Below, piece after piece: positions 45,055-52,101 of a stretch of DNA of 64,000 nucleotides. Both the position numbers and the translations under genes were made by a program. Within the stretch, counting starts at the first letter, position 1, and the number at the start of each line of letters is the position of its first letter. The stretch spans positions 248,001 through 312,000 of the forward strand of contig NZ_JANCTD010000005.1 of NCBI RefSeq assembly GCF_024297185.1, in the 5' to 3' direction. Below the pieces are notes generated by a model. That model saw only the letters and a list, made by a program, of their open reading frames with translations. It was not told where the DNA came from and made no database searches. The DNA comes from Lewinella sp. JB7. GTDB taxonomy: Bacteria; Bacteroidota; Bacteroidia; Chitinophagales; Saprospiraceae.

Positions 45055-45929
45055 GCTTCGGCGAGTAGATAGTGAAGGTATTGCTTGAGCAATTTTGGGG
45101 CGGTGTACAGCAGATCGTGTTGCTTGCCTTTGACCATGTGGTGGACGAGGGTAGGAGCGTTGGTCAGCCGATCGCAAGCGTAGTAAGCGTTGCGTGGGTA
45201 GATGAGCCAGTCGTCGGTGCCGTGCAGGATGACGGTATTGGCGTCGATGTTAGCCCATTCGTTGGCCATATCGCGCAGTTCGGCTTCGTGGGCTAGTTTT
45301 TCGTGATTGGCGGAGTGAATGCCGCTGGGGAGGAGCCAGGACAGGAACCGGTGGCTGGTGGGGTAAGTGATCCAGTAGGTATACTCTTCCTTCGGGGCCA
45401 TACTGGCGGATTGCAGCAGTAGCCCGTCGACGAGGTTCGGAAAGTCCATAGCGAGCCGGGCGCTCACTGTGCCGCCGTAGCTGCTTCCGTGAACCACGAT
45501 CTTCTGCCCGGGGTGGCGGCGGGAACTGATCACCGCGGCTACGTTCTCTGCCTGCTCCTGCACCGACGTCATTGGCGCCCCGAGTCCGCTGCCCCCGTAT
45601 CCCGGTCGATCAATGGCCAGCAGATTAGCCTCACTGCGCAGCGAACTGTCGCGCATCATGCTGAGCCACCAAGCGCTGGAAGATGGCGCACCGTGAATAA
45701 ATACGAGGAGAGGTTTAGAGGTATCCTGGCCGATCTGCAGATACCGGAGCCGGCGGGTGGTGCCTTCCTGGTAGCCGATTTCCGCGTCGAGCCGGGCGCT
45801 CTTCATGGTGGCACTGAGCTGATCGTCGTCCATCTGAATCGTCACGTAGGGCTCCAGGCGGTAGGTCGCGTAAGCGAGGAACAACAGGACGGCAAACAGC
45901 AGATACGATCTCTTTTTTCTCAGCAGCAT
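45051..45929 (-). CDS. Membrane-anchored or exported alpha/beta-hydrolase
   Basis: 292 residues. A hydrophobic N-terminus (KRSYLLFAVLLFLAYATYRL) suggests an uncleaved anchor or signal. Oxyanion motif VFIHGAPSSSAWW, nucleophile elbow HGSSYGGTVSARLA, acid in HGTDDWLIY and His in VKGKQHDLL near the C-terminus. The nucleophile motif GSSYGG is G-x-S-x-G. Substrate unknown. The 175 bases upstream to the tRNA gene contain only promoter-like sequence. Confidence 0.82.
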   Translation of the reverse strand: MLLRKKRSYLLFAVLLFLAYATYRLEPYVTIQMDDDQLSATMKSARLDAEIGYQEGTTRRLRYLQIGQDTSKPLLVFIHGAPSSSAWWLSMMRDSSLRSEANLLAIDRPGYGGSGLGAPMTSVQEQAENVAAVISSRRHPGQKIVVHGSSYGGTVSARLAMDFPNLVDGLLLQSASMAPKEEYTYWITYPTSHRFLSWLLPSGIHSANHEKLAHEAELRDMANEWANIDANTVILHGTDDWLIYPRNAYYACDRLTNAPTLVHHMVKGKQHDLLYTAPKLLKQYLHYLLAEA

Positions 45930-46064
45930 TTTAGGGGCGGGGTGTACTTAGAATACGTAAATTTACGCGCTTCGGTTGCCCCGGAGAGGTCGTTCGCCGG
46001 TATAATATTGGGAAAGGAGCGTCTTTAAGGATATTTTATGATTTCGGGTCTGCCAATCCCTTCC

Positions 46065-46095
46065 TTGGTGATCTCACCGGATTACCCTAATTTCG
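46065..46095 (+). promoter_or_regulatory. Probable tRNA-Arg promoter
   Basis: TTG at 46065-46067 and TAATTTCG at 46088-46095 are separated by 20 bases. The -7 box differs from TAnnTTTG by one base. The mature tRNA begins 10 bases after it, so a primary transcript with a 3-5 base leader is expected. Confidence 0.45.
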
Positions 46096-46104
46096 CGCCG
46101 TTAA

Positions 46105-46178
46105 GCTCCGTTAGCTCAGTTGGATAGAGCAGGAATCTTCTAAATTTCAGGTCAAAGGTTCGAATCCTTTACGGGGCA
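46105..46178 (+). tRNA. tRNA-Arg (anticodon TCT)
   Basis: A complete cloverleaf: acceptor GCTCCGT pairs with ACGGGGC (one G-U), D arm GCTC/GAGC with loop AGTTGGATA, anticodon stem GGAAT/ATTTC with loop CTTCTAA giving anticodon TCT, T arm AAAGG/CCTTT with loop TTCGAAT, and discriminator A. CCA is not encoded. It reads AGA codons, which are rare in this GC-rich sequence. Confidence 0.96.
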
Positions 46179-46195
46179 CTAGGGTGTGGGGGAGC

Positions 46196-46396
46196 GGTTA
46201 GGCAGTTGGTCTTTTAGGTGGTTAGTAGTTTAGGCCATTAGTCAGTTAGTACGGTAGGCTGTTAGTATTTCGGAATGTATTGATCACGATCCATTCGAGT
46301 ACCGTACTAAAAGCCTAATAGACTAACACCCTATTAGCTACCCGACTAAAGTACTAACAGCCTAAATTACTAACAGACTAAATTACTAACACCCTA
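46196..46396. repeat. Degenerate ~16-bp repeats in two inverted arms
   Basis: Between the tRNA and phhA. The left arm (46196-46270) is made of TTAGT-containing words such as GGTTAGTAGTTTAGG; the right arm (46306-46396) is made of complementary words such as ACTAACAGACTAAATT repeated about every 16 bases. ACGGTAGGCTGTTAG on the left has approximate complements on the right, so the whole can fold into a long imperfect hairpin around 46290. No coding frame is credible. GC content is far below the neighbours. Confidence 0.75.
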
Positions 46397-46397
46397 T

Positions 46398-47138
46398 TCA
46401 CGCTCCCCATCTCTCCTCCAGGGTATCGACCGCGGTGTACAGTTGGGCGAAATCGTTGATGGCGAAGTACAGCATTTGCACCTTGTCGATTACGAAGGTC
46501 TGCTGCATGACTTCGTCCAGGTCGAAATCCTTTACCACGACCGCGTTATTTTCGTAGACGTGCTTGGTTTCCTGGGGACTGCTACAGATGCCGGCACCGT
46601 AGACCTTCAGTTCACCGTGCTGGCGGATCACACCGAACTCGATCGTGAACCAGTACAGACGCTGGAGCTGGGTAATCTTTTCCTCGTCGCCGGCGTACTT
46701 CACCCCTAGTGCACCGAGTTTTTGGGCAAAGTCCGCGTAATCCTGGTTTAGGTACAGCGGAATGTGGCCGAAGATGTCGTGAAACATATCGGGTTCTTCC
46801 AGGTAGTCCAGTTGATCCTCCCGACGCAGCCAGGTGCTGGAGCAGAAGCGACGACGGGACAGCAAGCCGAAAAACTCGTCTACCGGCAAAAATCCCTTCA
46901 CGACTTCAATGGACCAGCCGTGAGCATTGCGCAAAGCCCGGTTCAGATCGGTGAAACGGGGCGGATGATCGGGGGAAAGAATGGGAAACAGCTCGCGTAA
47001 ACAGTGTAAATACTCGCTGCAGGCGCGGGGCTTGAGAGCCTCCATTTGCCGTTGGGTGAGCAATCGCCAGATGCGGTAATCGGTGGAGGTATAAGCATCG
47101 TACTTCTGAACGGAAGCCTCGGACGTGGTGGCTGACAT
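46398..47138 (-). CDS. phhA: Phenylalanine 4-monooxygenase (aromatic amino acid hydroxylase)
   Basis: 246 residues. The iron ligands lie in DMFHDIFGHIPLYLN (two His, near 119 and 124) and in FTIEFGVIRQHGELKVYGAG (Glu). GFLPVDEFFGLLSRRRFCST-type wording and CSSPQETKHVYEN agree with bacterial single-domain phenylalanine hydroxylases that use tetrahydropterin. It makes tyrosine from phenylalanine. No regulatory ACT domain. The folP gene, of the pterin/folate pathway, lies 2.5 kb away but is not linked transcriptionally. It ends 2 bases from the inverted repeat arms. Confidence 0.93.
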   Translation of the reverse strand: MSATTSEASVQKYDAYTSTDYRIWRLLTQRQMEALKPRACSEYLHCLRELFPILSPDHPPRFTDLNRALRNAHGWSIEVVKGFLPVDEFFGLLSRRRFCSSTWLRREDQLDYLEEPDMFHDIFGHIPLYLNQDYADFAQKLGALGVKYAGDEEKITQLQRLYWFTIEFGVIRQHGELKVYGAGICSSPQETKHVYENNAVVVKDFDLDEVMQQTFVIDKVQMLYFAINDFAQLYTAVDTLEERWGA

Positions 47139-47210
47139 GGCTGGTGCAGTTTGTTAGGGCAATGGTTGTCTGTGCAACTGTGAAGATACGGGAAAGGTTG
47201 GATATGGTGG

Positions 47211-47340
47211 TGGAATTTGGTGGAGGGGTGGGTGGTAGTGTGGTACGGGGTAGTGTGGTAGTAGGTAGTGTGGTACGGGGTAGTATGGTAGGTAGGTAGT
47301 ATGGTACAGGGTAGTATGGTAGTAGGTAGTGTGGTACGGG
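47211..47340. repeat. GTAGT-rTGGTA minisatellite
   Basis: Short words GGTAGTGTGGTACGG and GGTAGTATGGTAGTA alternate about eight times with small changes (GTAGTGTGGTA, GTAGTATGGTA), extending from a GGTGG-rich start. The strand bias is complete: almost no C on the plus strand, so it is a purine/T-rich, G-clustered tract. Confidence 0.8.
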
Positions 47341-47598
47341 TGCCCATCCGCTTCCGACTATGGTGCACCGTCAGGAAGCTGGGCTCCGGAGAATGAGCAC
47401 GGTGAATAGACAAACGCGGCAGCCTCCTAGTGTCTGATGCAGTGCACACCGACCAACGCAAATAGCTCATGGTCATCCTCAACCCACACGCCACGAGCAC
47501 AGCGAACAAGCAGTAGTGGCAGCTAAACGGTACGTGGTAAAACGGTCCGCCTCCATATATTCAACCACGGAGTACTTTAAGCCTCGGTTCTCGCCCAC

Positions 47599-47880
47599 GA
47601 GCGCAGCGAGAAGTCACCTGCGGCAGCCAAATGGTACATGGTACATCGTAAACGGTACATGGTAAATCCACCTACGACACAGATGCTCCTTTGTGATCTT
47701 ACCGCGACACCGTCCACCCCGCGAGCGCAGCGAGCAATTAACTGCGGCAGCCAAATGGTACATGGTACATCGTAAACGGTACATGGTAAATCCACCTACG
47801 ACACAGATCCTCCTCTGTGATCTCACCGCGACACCGTCCACCCCACGAGCGCAGCGAGCAATTAACTGCGGCAGCTAAAT
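47599..47880. repeat. 124-bp tandem repeat (about 2.3 copies)
   Basis: GAGCGCAGCGAG starts copies at 47599, 47723 and 47847, exactly 124 bases apart. The first two copies are nearly identical and each contains GGTACATGGTACATCGTAAA, CCACCTACGACACAGAT and CCGCGACACCGTCCACCCC; the third stops after about 35 bases (GCAATTAACTGCGGCAGCTA). A diverged relative (GAGCACAGCGAACAAGCAG) lies near 47495. Each unit holds a small hairpin, CACAGA with TCTGTG or TTTGTG. Confidence 0.9.
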
Positions 47881-47912
47881 TTGCAATTAGAAATTTCCAA
47901 TTTAAAATTTGC

Positions 47913-49094
47913 CTACCCCAGCGTTCCCTGCGTCGTCCGCGTAGGCGATTCGCGAAAGGTGACTACGAGTTTATACTGAGGTCCGATGTTGCTGATGAGG
48001 GGGCCGAACATCGTATCCATCAGGTCGGTCGCCTGGGTCTTGGCGCGGGACATGACGTCGCTTTCCAGGGCGTCCTGGCGGAAGCTTTCGCGGAGGGCGT
48101 TCACTCCCTCGTTGATGTTGGCGCCCTTGACTTCCCGGAGCCATCCGATGTCAAGCTTCTCCACTTTCGGTAACACCTCATGGCTGAGGATGACGGGTTC
48201 GGGGAGGGTGATGTGGACAGACTTATTCTGTTCATCAAGCCGCAGATCGAAGTAGTCGGTAAGCCGAAAGCCTACTTTCAGAATGGAGAGGGCGGTGATT
48301 TCGACATCGGTCTCGGAGACGTTCATCCCCCAGATTGTGGTCTGAAGATTTTTGTTGATGCCCTTCTTGTCCCGAATCTCGATGGTGGCGAGCTCACCGA
48401 TCACGTTTTCGACCTTTTCCTGGAACAATCCCTTACTACGGCTGAAGTCCTCGATCGCCGCCCGCTCGCGCATGCGGGCCACCAGGGGGCGGAGGGCTTC
48501 CCCCATCGCGATGGAGCAAGGATTTTGTACATCGGCTCCCTTCGCCAGTATGTTGCCGTTGCGGGTGCGGATCACGGCGGCCAGTACCTTGTTCAGCATG
48601 AAACAGGTGTAATTGCTGGCGACCTCCTCAAAAATTTCGGTGACCTTTTGTCCGCCCTCATCATACCAGGTTTCGTACAGGGCGGCACTGGTATCCCGCA
48701 AGCGCATAAAATCCTGGTAGTAGAGTTCGGTAAGCTGGGGGTGCTGGCGCTCGTATTCCTGGATGACCTCCTGGCGGAGGCTGTCGTTGAGTCCGAGGCG
48801 ATTACTCACGTGCGCCAGTATATCCGTGTTGATGTCGTAGACCAGCTGGTCGAATTCACGCCGGTACCGTCGCGGGTTCTGTAGTACGGCCAGCGCGGTC
48901 TCGGTGTCGATATTGAAATTGAAATCCGCCGGACGGTACTGCAGTTCGTATTCCGCCGGTCCGGCCAGAAAGCTGCCGGGAGTATTCCGTAACGCTTTGT
49001 ATCCAAGGACACCCAAGATCCCGAGAATGGCAACGACAATGATGATCTGCGCGGTGCCGATTCCTTTTTTTTCCGGGTAGTTGGCTTGGGACAT
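47913..49094 (-). CDS. DUF4230-domain membrane-anchored protein
   Basis: 393 residues from ATG 49094 (MSQANYPEKKGIGTAQ). One transmembrane helix (about 15-36, IIIVVAILGILGVLGYKAL), then a long domain rich in charged helices, with a DUF4230-like C-terminal part (about 200-380; GLFQEKVENVIGELATIEIR, VEITALSILKVGFRL). This domain is found in many single-span Bacteroidota and Firmicutes proteins; function unknown. The frame stays open upstream to 49715, but only because the repeat array there lacks stops; that extension (VEALHAEQ-type peptides) is not real. Confidence 0.75.
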   Translation of the reverse strand: MSQANYPEKKGIGTAQIIIVVAILGILGVLGYKALRNTPGSFLAGPAEYELQYRPADFNFNIDTETALAVLQNPRRYRREFDQLVYDINTDILAHVSNRLGLNDSLRQEVIQEYERQHPQLTELYYQDFMRLRDTSAALYETWYDEGGQKVTEIFEEVASNYTCFMLNKVLAAVIRTRNGNILAKGADVQNPCSIAMGEALRPLVARMRERAAIEDFSRSKGLFQEKVENVIGELATIEIRDKKGINKNLQTTIWGMNVSETDVEITALSILKVGFRLTDYFDLRLDEQNKSVHITLPEPVILSHEVLPKVEKLDIGWLREVKGANINEGVNALRESFRQDALESDVMSRAKTQATDLMDTMFGPLISNIGPQYKLVVTFRESPTRTTQGTLG

Positions 49095-49605
49095 AAGGGG
49101 GGGAATAACTGACGGGTGTGGAGGAAACACGGGTGCGTGACCCAAAGTTGGTGAGGGGGTACCGTGCGGTAGGTGCCGTGATCCGGAGGCGGAGTAAATG
49201 CCGCGGACTGAAAGCCGATTTTCGGGAGGGAATCTATGCGGCTCGGACCGGAGGCCGCTCGACCTATTATTCCTGCTCGGCGTGCAACGCCTCGACCTGA
49301 GTCGTGCGGTAGCAAAATCCGTGTTTGATCCGTGCCCATTCGTGGTGAATTTGTCTCGGACCGGAGGCCACTCGACCTGTTGATTCTGCTCGGCGTGCAA
49401 CGCCTCGACCTGAGTCGTGCGGTAGCAAAATCCGTGTTTGATCCGTGCCCATCCGTGGTGAACTTGTCTCGGACCGGAGGCCACGCGACCTATTGCCTGC
49501 TCGGCGTATAACGCCTCGACCTGTGATGGCTCGGACCGGAGGCCACTCGACCTATTGTTTCTGCTCGGCGTGCAACGCCTCGACCTATATCCGGACCGGA
49601 GGCCG
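49095..49605. other. Gene-free region upstream of the DUF4230 gene
   Basis: 511 bases between the DUF4230 gene and folP, both on the minus strand. The first 148 bases hold the presumed DUF4230 promoter region without a clear consensus box; the rest (49243-49607) is the two-box repeat array described separately. Confidence 0.75.
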
Positions 49606-49607
49606 CT
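49243..49607. repeat. Two-box (P/Q) interspersed repeat array, locus A
   Basis: Two ~24-base boxes alternate. P boxes (CGGACCGGAGGCCACTCGA plus CCT) start at 49243, 49356, 49469, 49531 and a cut-off copy at 49592. Q boxes (GCTCGGCGTGCAACGCCTCG plus ACCT) start at 49275, 49388, 49499 and 49563. P-to-Q spacing is 32, 32, 30 and 32; P-to-P is 113, 113, 62 and 61. The longer periods contain an insert with ATCCGTG words (AAATCCGTGTTTGATCCGTG). Both boxes end in the shared CTCGACCT. Q holds a GGCGT-TGC-ACGCC type hairpin. The last box touches the folP stop codon. Confidence 0.9.
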
Positions 49608-50472
49608 ATTCCCCCACCAGGCGGGCCTCGTCGAGCAGTCGCCAGAGCTTGACGGCCTCCACGGCCTCCCGCACGTCGTGTGCGCGTAACACGGAGGCTC
49701 CCTGCTGCAGAGCATACAGGTGAAGGGCGGTCGTGGCAGGCAGGCTGTCCTGGGGGGTGATCTTCAGGGGTTTGTAGATCATGCCCTTGCGACTTATCCC
49801 GGCGACAACGGGTGCGCCGACGTGGCGAAAGGCGTGCAGGTTACGCAGCAACTCGTAATTCTGTTTCAGGGACTTCCCGAAGCCGAAGCCGGGATCGATG
49901 AGAATGTCGTGAACGCCACCGCGACGGATGGCGATGACCCGTTCCGCCAAAAAATCCCACACGTGGGTGACCACCCGATCGCCGTAGTCCTTGGTCTTGT
50001 CCTGCATGGTAGCGGGGGTGGCACCGACGGGCATGTGCGTGAGCACGTAGGGTACCCGCAGATCGGCAACGGCCGGCAGCAGTTCCGGATCAAAACGTCC
50101 GGCACTAATGTCGTTAATGATGCCGGCGCCGGCGGCAACCGCCGCGCGAGCGGTAGCGGCGTACACCGTATCGCAGCTGATCACCGCGTCGGGGGCGGCC
50201 TCGCGAGCTGCTTCGATGACGGGAATGACCCGGTCCATCTCTTCCGCGGCCCCGATGAGCTCGGCGCCCGGTCGGGAGGACATGCCGCCGATGTCAATGA
50301 TTTTTGCTCCCGCTTCCCACATAGCTCCTGCGTCCCCGCCCACGCGTTGAACGTCGGTCCGACTTTGCTCGTGAAAACTGTCGGACGTGGCGTTCAGGAT
50401 CCCCATAACCAGCGGGCGCTCAACCGTAAGCAGGCGACCGTTGCAATTGAGGGAGAAGGGCTGGAAGGACAA
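49606..50472 (-). CDS. folP: Dihydropteroate synthase
   Basis: 288 residues. VMGILNATSDSFHEQSR is the first pterin-site motif, slightly altered from the common NVTPDSF; AKIIDIGGMSSRPGAE, IINDISAGRFDP, and ILIDPGFGFGKSLKQN follow, with GISRKGMIY near 230. It condenses 4-aminobenzoate with dihydropterin pyrophosphate in folate synthesis, the target of sulfonamides. The stop codon (49606-49608) is formed where the last repeat box of the array ends, so the C-terminus borders the repeat directly. Divergent from the 499-residue unknown gene. Confidence 0.95.
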   Translation of the reverse strand: MSFQPFSLNCNGRLLTVERPLVMGILNATSDSFHEQSRTDVQRVGGDAGAMWEAGAKIIDIGGMSSRPGAELIGAAEEMDRVIPVIEAAREAAPDAVISCDTVYAATARAAVAAGAGIINDISAGRFDPELLPAVADLRVPYVLTHMPVGATPATMQDKTKDYGDRVVTHVWDFLAERVIAIRRGGVHDILIDPGFGFGKSLKQNYELLRNLHAFRHVGAPVVAGISRKGMIYKPLKITPQDSLPATTALHLYALQQGASVLRAHDVREAVEAVKLWRLLDEARLVGE

Positions 50473-50526
50473 AGTGAGAGCAAGTTATGCGCGAATTACC
50501 GCAATATGTGCGACTTTTGCTAACCG

Positions 50527-52026
50527 ATGCCCTATACCGAACAGCAGATCCGCGGCCTGGCCATCAATTTTCTGCGCTTCCACTACAAATTGCGGCCCCG
50601 GTACGCCGGCGGCGGCACGCGCATCGTGGACAGGCCGCACTACTACCAGGGCGTACTCATCGACGCCCGCCTCGCCTACCAAAAGCCGGACCGAAGCTAC
50701 TTCACCGCCACGGTGGAGGCCACGAGCGTAGACCGCCGGGAAGAGGTGCTGTACCAAACGAATTACTGGCGCATCGGTGCCCACAGCCTCACCCTTACAC
50801 TGCTCGTGAGTGCCCTGCTGGCGTGGGCGGGCGCGCTGATACCGGGCTACAACCTCTGGGAACGCTACGGTTCGCCGCGGGTGTACCTCGTGATCCTGGC
50901 GATCCTGGCGGCCGTTTTCGCGACTTGCTGGCTGCTGTTGCGTCGTCGCCGAACCTACCGCTACATCTACGCGGTGGATCAGTTCAAGCACTTTTACGCC
51001 GACGCCCAGTGGGTCGCTTACGACGTGGAGATCTTTGCCGCGGACACCTTCCGTACTCGTCGACGCTACCGGGAGCTGGAGCGGCAGTGCATTAAGTACG
51101 GATTCGGACTGCTGGCCGTGGAGGCCGACCGGGTAGTCCGCACCGTCATTACGCCCAGCCAGGTCGATCAGTTTTCCGGCAACCGTCTGCGCCTGCCGAA
51201 GTGGTTGGCCCGGGCGGAGGAAGCCCGCACTCTGCCCCCCGAAGTAATGGACCCGCTCGCGCCCGACGAACCCCTCACGGCCGTACTCCCCGCCCGCCCG
51301 GGCCGTCCGGCAATCAGCCGCCAACTGCGGAAGCGGGGGATACTGCTGCGGGCACGTTTACGCCGGACGTACCGCAACCTTTTTCCCGGCGGGCTTCGGC
51401 GGCGGCCGGGGTACTACCGACTGGGGGGATGGGTGTTCTTCGTGGGCGTACCGTCGTTGCTGTTCCTGACGGCGGGCCTGTACCGCCAGTCGACCTATTC
51501 TCCCCTGGCGCAGGAGGGCAAAAAGTATGCGGAACCTGACCTGGGCTTTCTGGAGTCCGCCGCCGATCCCGCGCCGCCGCTCGAGGTCGAGGAGGGGGAA
51601 TACCGCCGCACCACCGATACCACGGACGCCCCCACCGCGGCTACCGTAAACGTACCGGAGGAGGCCCTCGTCAGCGCCGCGGAAGTAACCGACATCGGGC
51701 GCGTGCAACGCTACCGCATCGATTCCACCGGCGTGGTGACCGTCGACTACGACTGCGTACCGCTGGACCAGCTTACCCAACCGGTCTTCTTGCTAGTGTT
51801 CGGGCGCTACGAAACCTTTGTCCGGGCGCGGGAGTGGGCACTGGAGCTCAACCGGCTGTACCGGTCGACGGTTACCGTTGCGGCGGGCAACTGCGTGGAA
51901 GCTTCCGCGACGGACTACCTGCTGTACATCGATGCCCCGACGACGGACGAGGGGGCGGCCAATTTCCTGGCGCGCACCTTTATCCGGGAATCGGGCTTGG
52001 AGGTGGAAATTCTGGAAATACGGTAA
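50527..52026 (+). CDS. Unknown 499-residue membrane protein with SPOR-like C-terminus
   Basis: I do not recognise this protein. Residues 1-90 form a soluble N-terminal domain (LAINFLRFHYKLRPRYAGGG, then YYQGVLIDARLAYQKPDRSY). Two transmembrane helices (about 91-113 and 119-141) frame a short loop; a cytoplasmic or periplasmic region of basic character (about 145-300) follows; a third helix (about 305-325, WVFFVGVPSLLFLTAGLY) leads to an acidic, Pro/Thr-rich linker (about 330-385). The last 100 residues have SPOR-like features (VFLLVFGRYETFVRAREWAL, and STVTVAAGNCVEA). A SPOR domain would bind denuded glycan strands; this is tentative. It is monocistronic. Confidence 0.65.
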   Translation: MPYTEQQIRGLAINFLRFHYKLRPRYAGGGTRIVDRPHYYQGVLIDARLAYQKPDRSYFTATVEATSVDRREEVLYQTNYWRIGAHSLTLTLLVSALLAWAGALIPGYNLWERYGSPRVYLVILAILAAVFATCWLLLRRRRTYRYIYAVDQFKHFYADAQWVAYDVEIFAADTFRTRRRYRELERQCIKYGFGLLAVEADRVVRTVITPSQVDQFSGNRLRLPKWLARAEEARTLPPEVMDPLAPDEPLTAVLPARPGRPAISRQLRKRGILLRARLRRTYRNLFPGGLRRRPGYYRLGGWVFFVGVPSLLFLTAGLYRQSTYSPLAQEGKKYAEPDLGFLESAADPAPPLEVEEGEYRRTTDTTDAPTAATVNVPEEALVSAAEVTDIGRVQRYRIDSTGVVTVDYDCVPLDQLTQPVFLLVFGRYETFVRAREWALELNRLYRSTVTVAAGNCVEASATDYLLYIDAPTTDEGAANFLARTFIRESGLEVEILEIR

Positions 52027-52039
52027 GTTGGTGCCGAGC

Positions 52040-52085
52040 CCGTTGGACGGGGGGTGCCGGTTGGACGGGGGCACCCCGTTGGACC
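52040..52085 (+). repeat. GTTGGAC short repeats with hairpin
   Basis: CGTTGGAC or GGTTGGAC occurs three times within 45 bases, and GGGGTGCC with GGCACCCC can pair around it. It lies between the end of the 499-residue protein gene and the CBS gene, 20-60 bases before the latter's start; it could be a terminator or part of the leader. Confidence 0.5.
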
Positions 52086-52101
52086 GCTGTAATGAAAAGC
52101 T

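Larger units (their letters stand above)
47139..47912. other. Repeat-filled intergenic region without genes
   Basis: 774 bases between phhA and the DUF4230 gene. It contains, in order, a GTAGT/TGGTA minisatellite (about 47211-47340), a single-copy stretch, a degenerate precursor unit near 47490, a 124-bp tandem repeat (47599-47880), and an AT-rich end. Frames in it reflect the repeats and look non-coding. Confidence 0.8.

Noticed and set aside
46105-46396. Integrative element attached at tRNA-Arg
   Set aside because: No integrase, no direct repeat of the tRNA 3' end, and the genes that follow are ordinary core genes.
49095-49715. N-terminal extension of the DUF4230 protein through the repeat array
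   Set aside because: The array has no stop in this frame by chance; the peptide repeats SRRCTPS and VEALHAEQ, which appear in several frames of locus B too.
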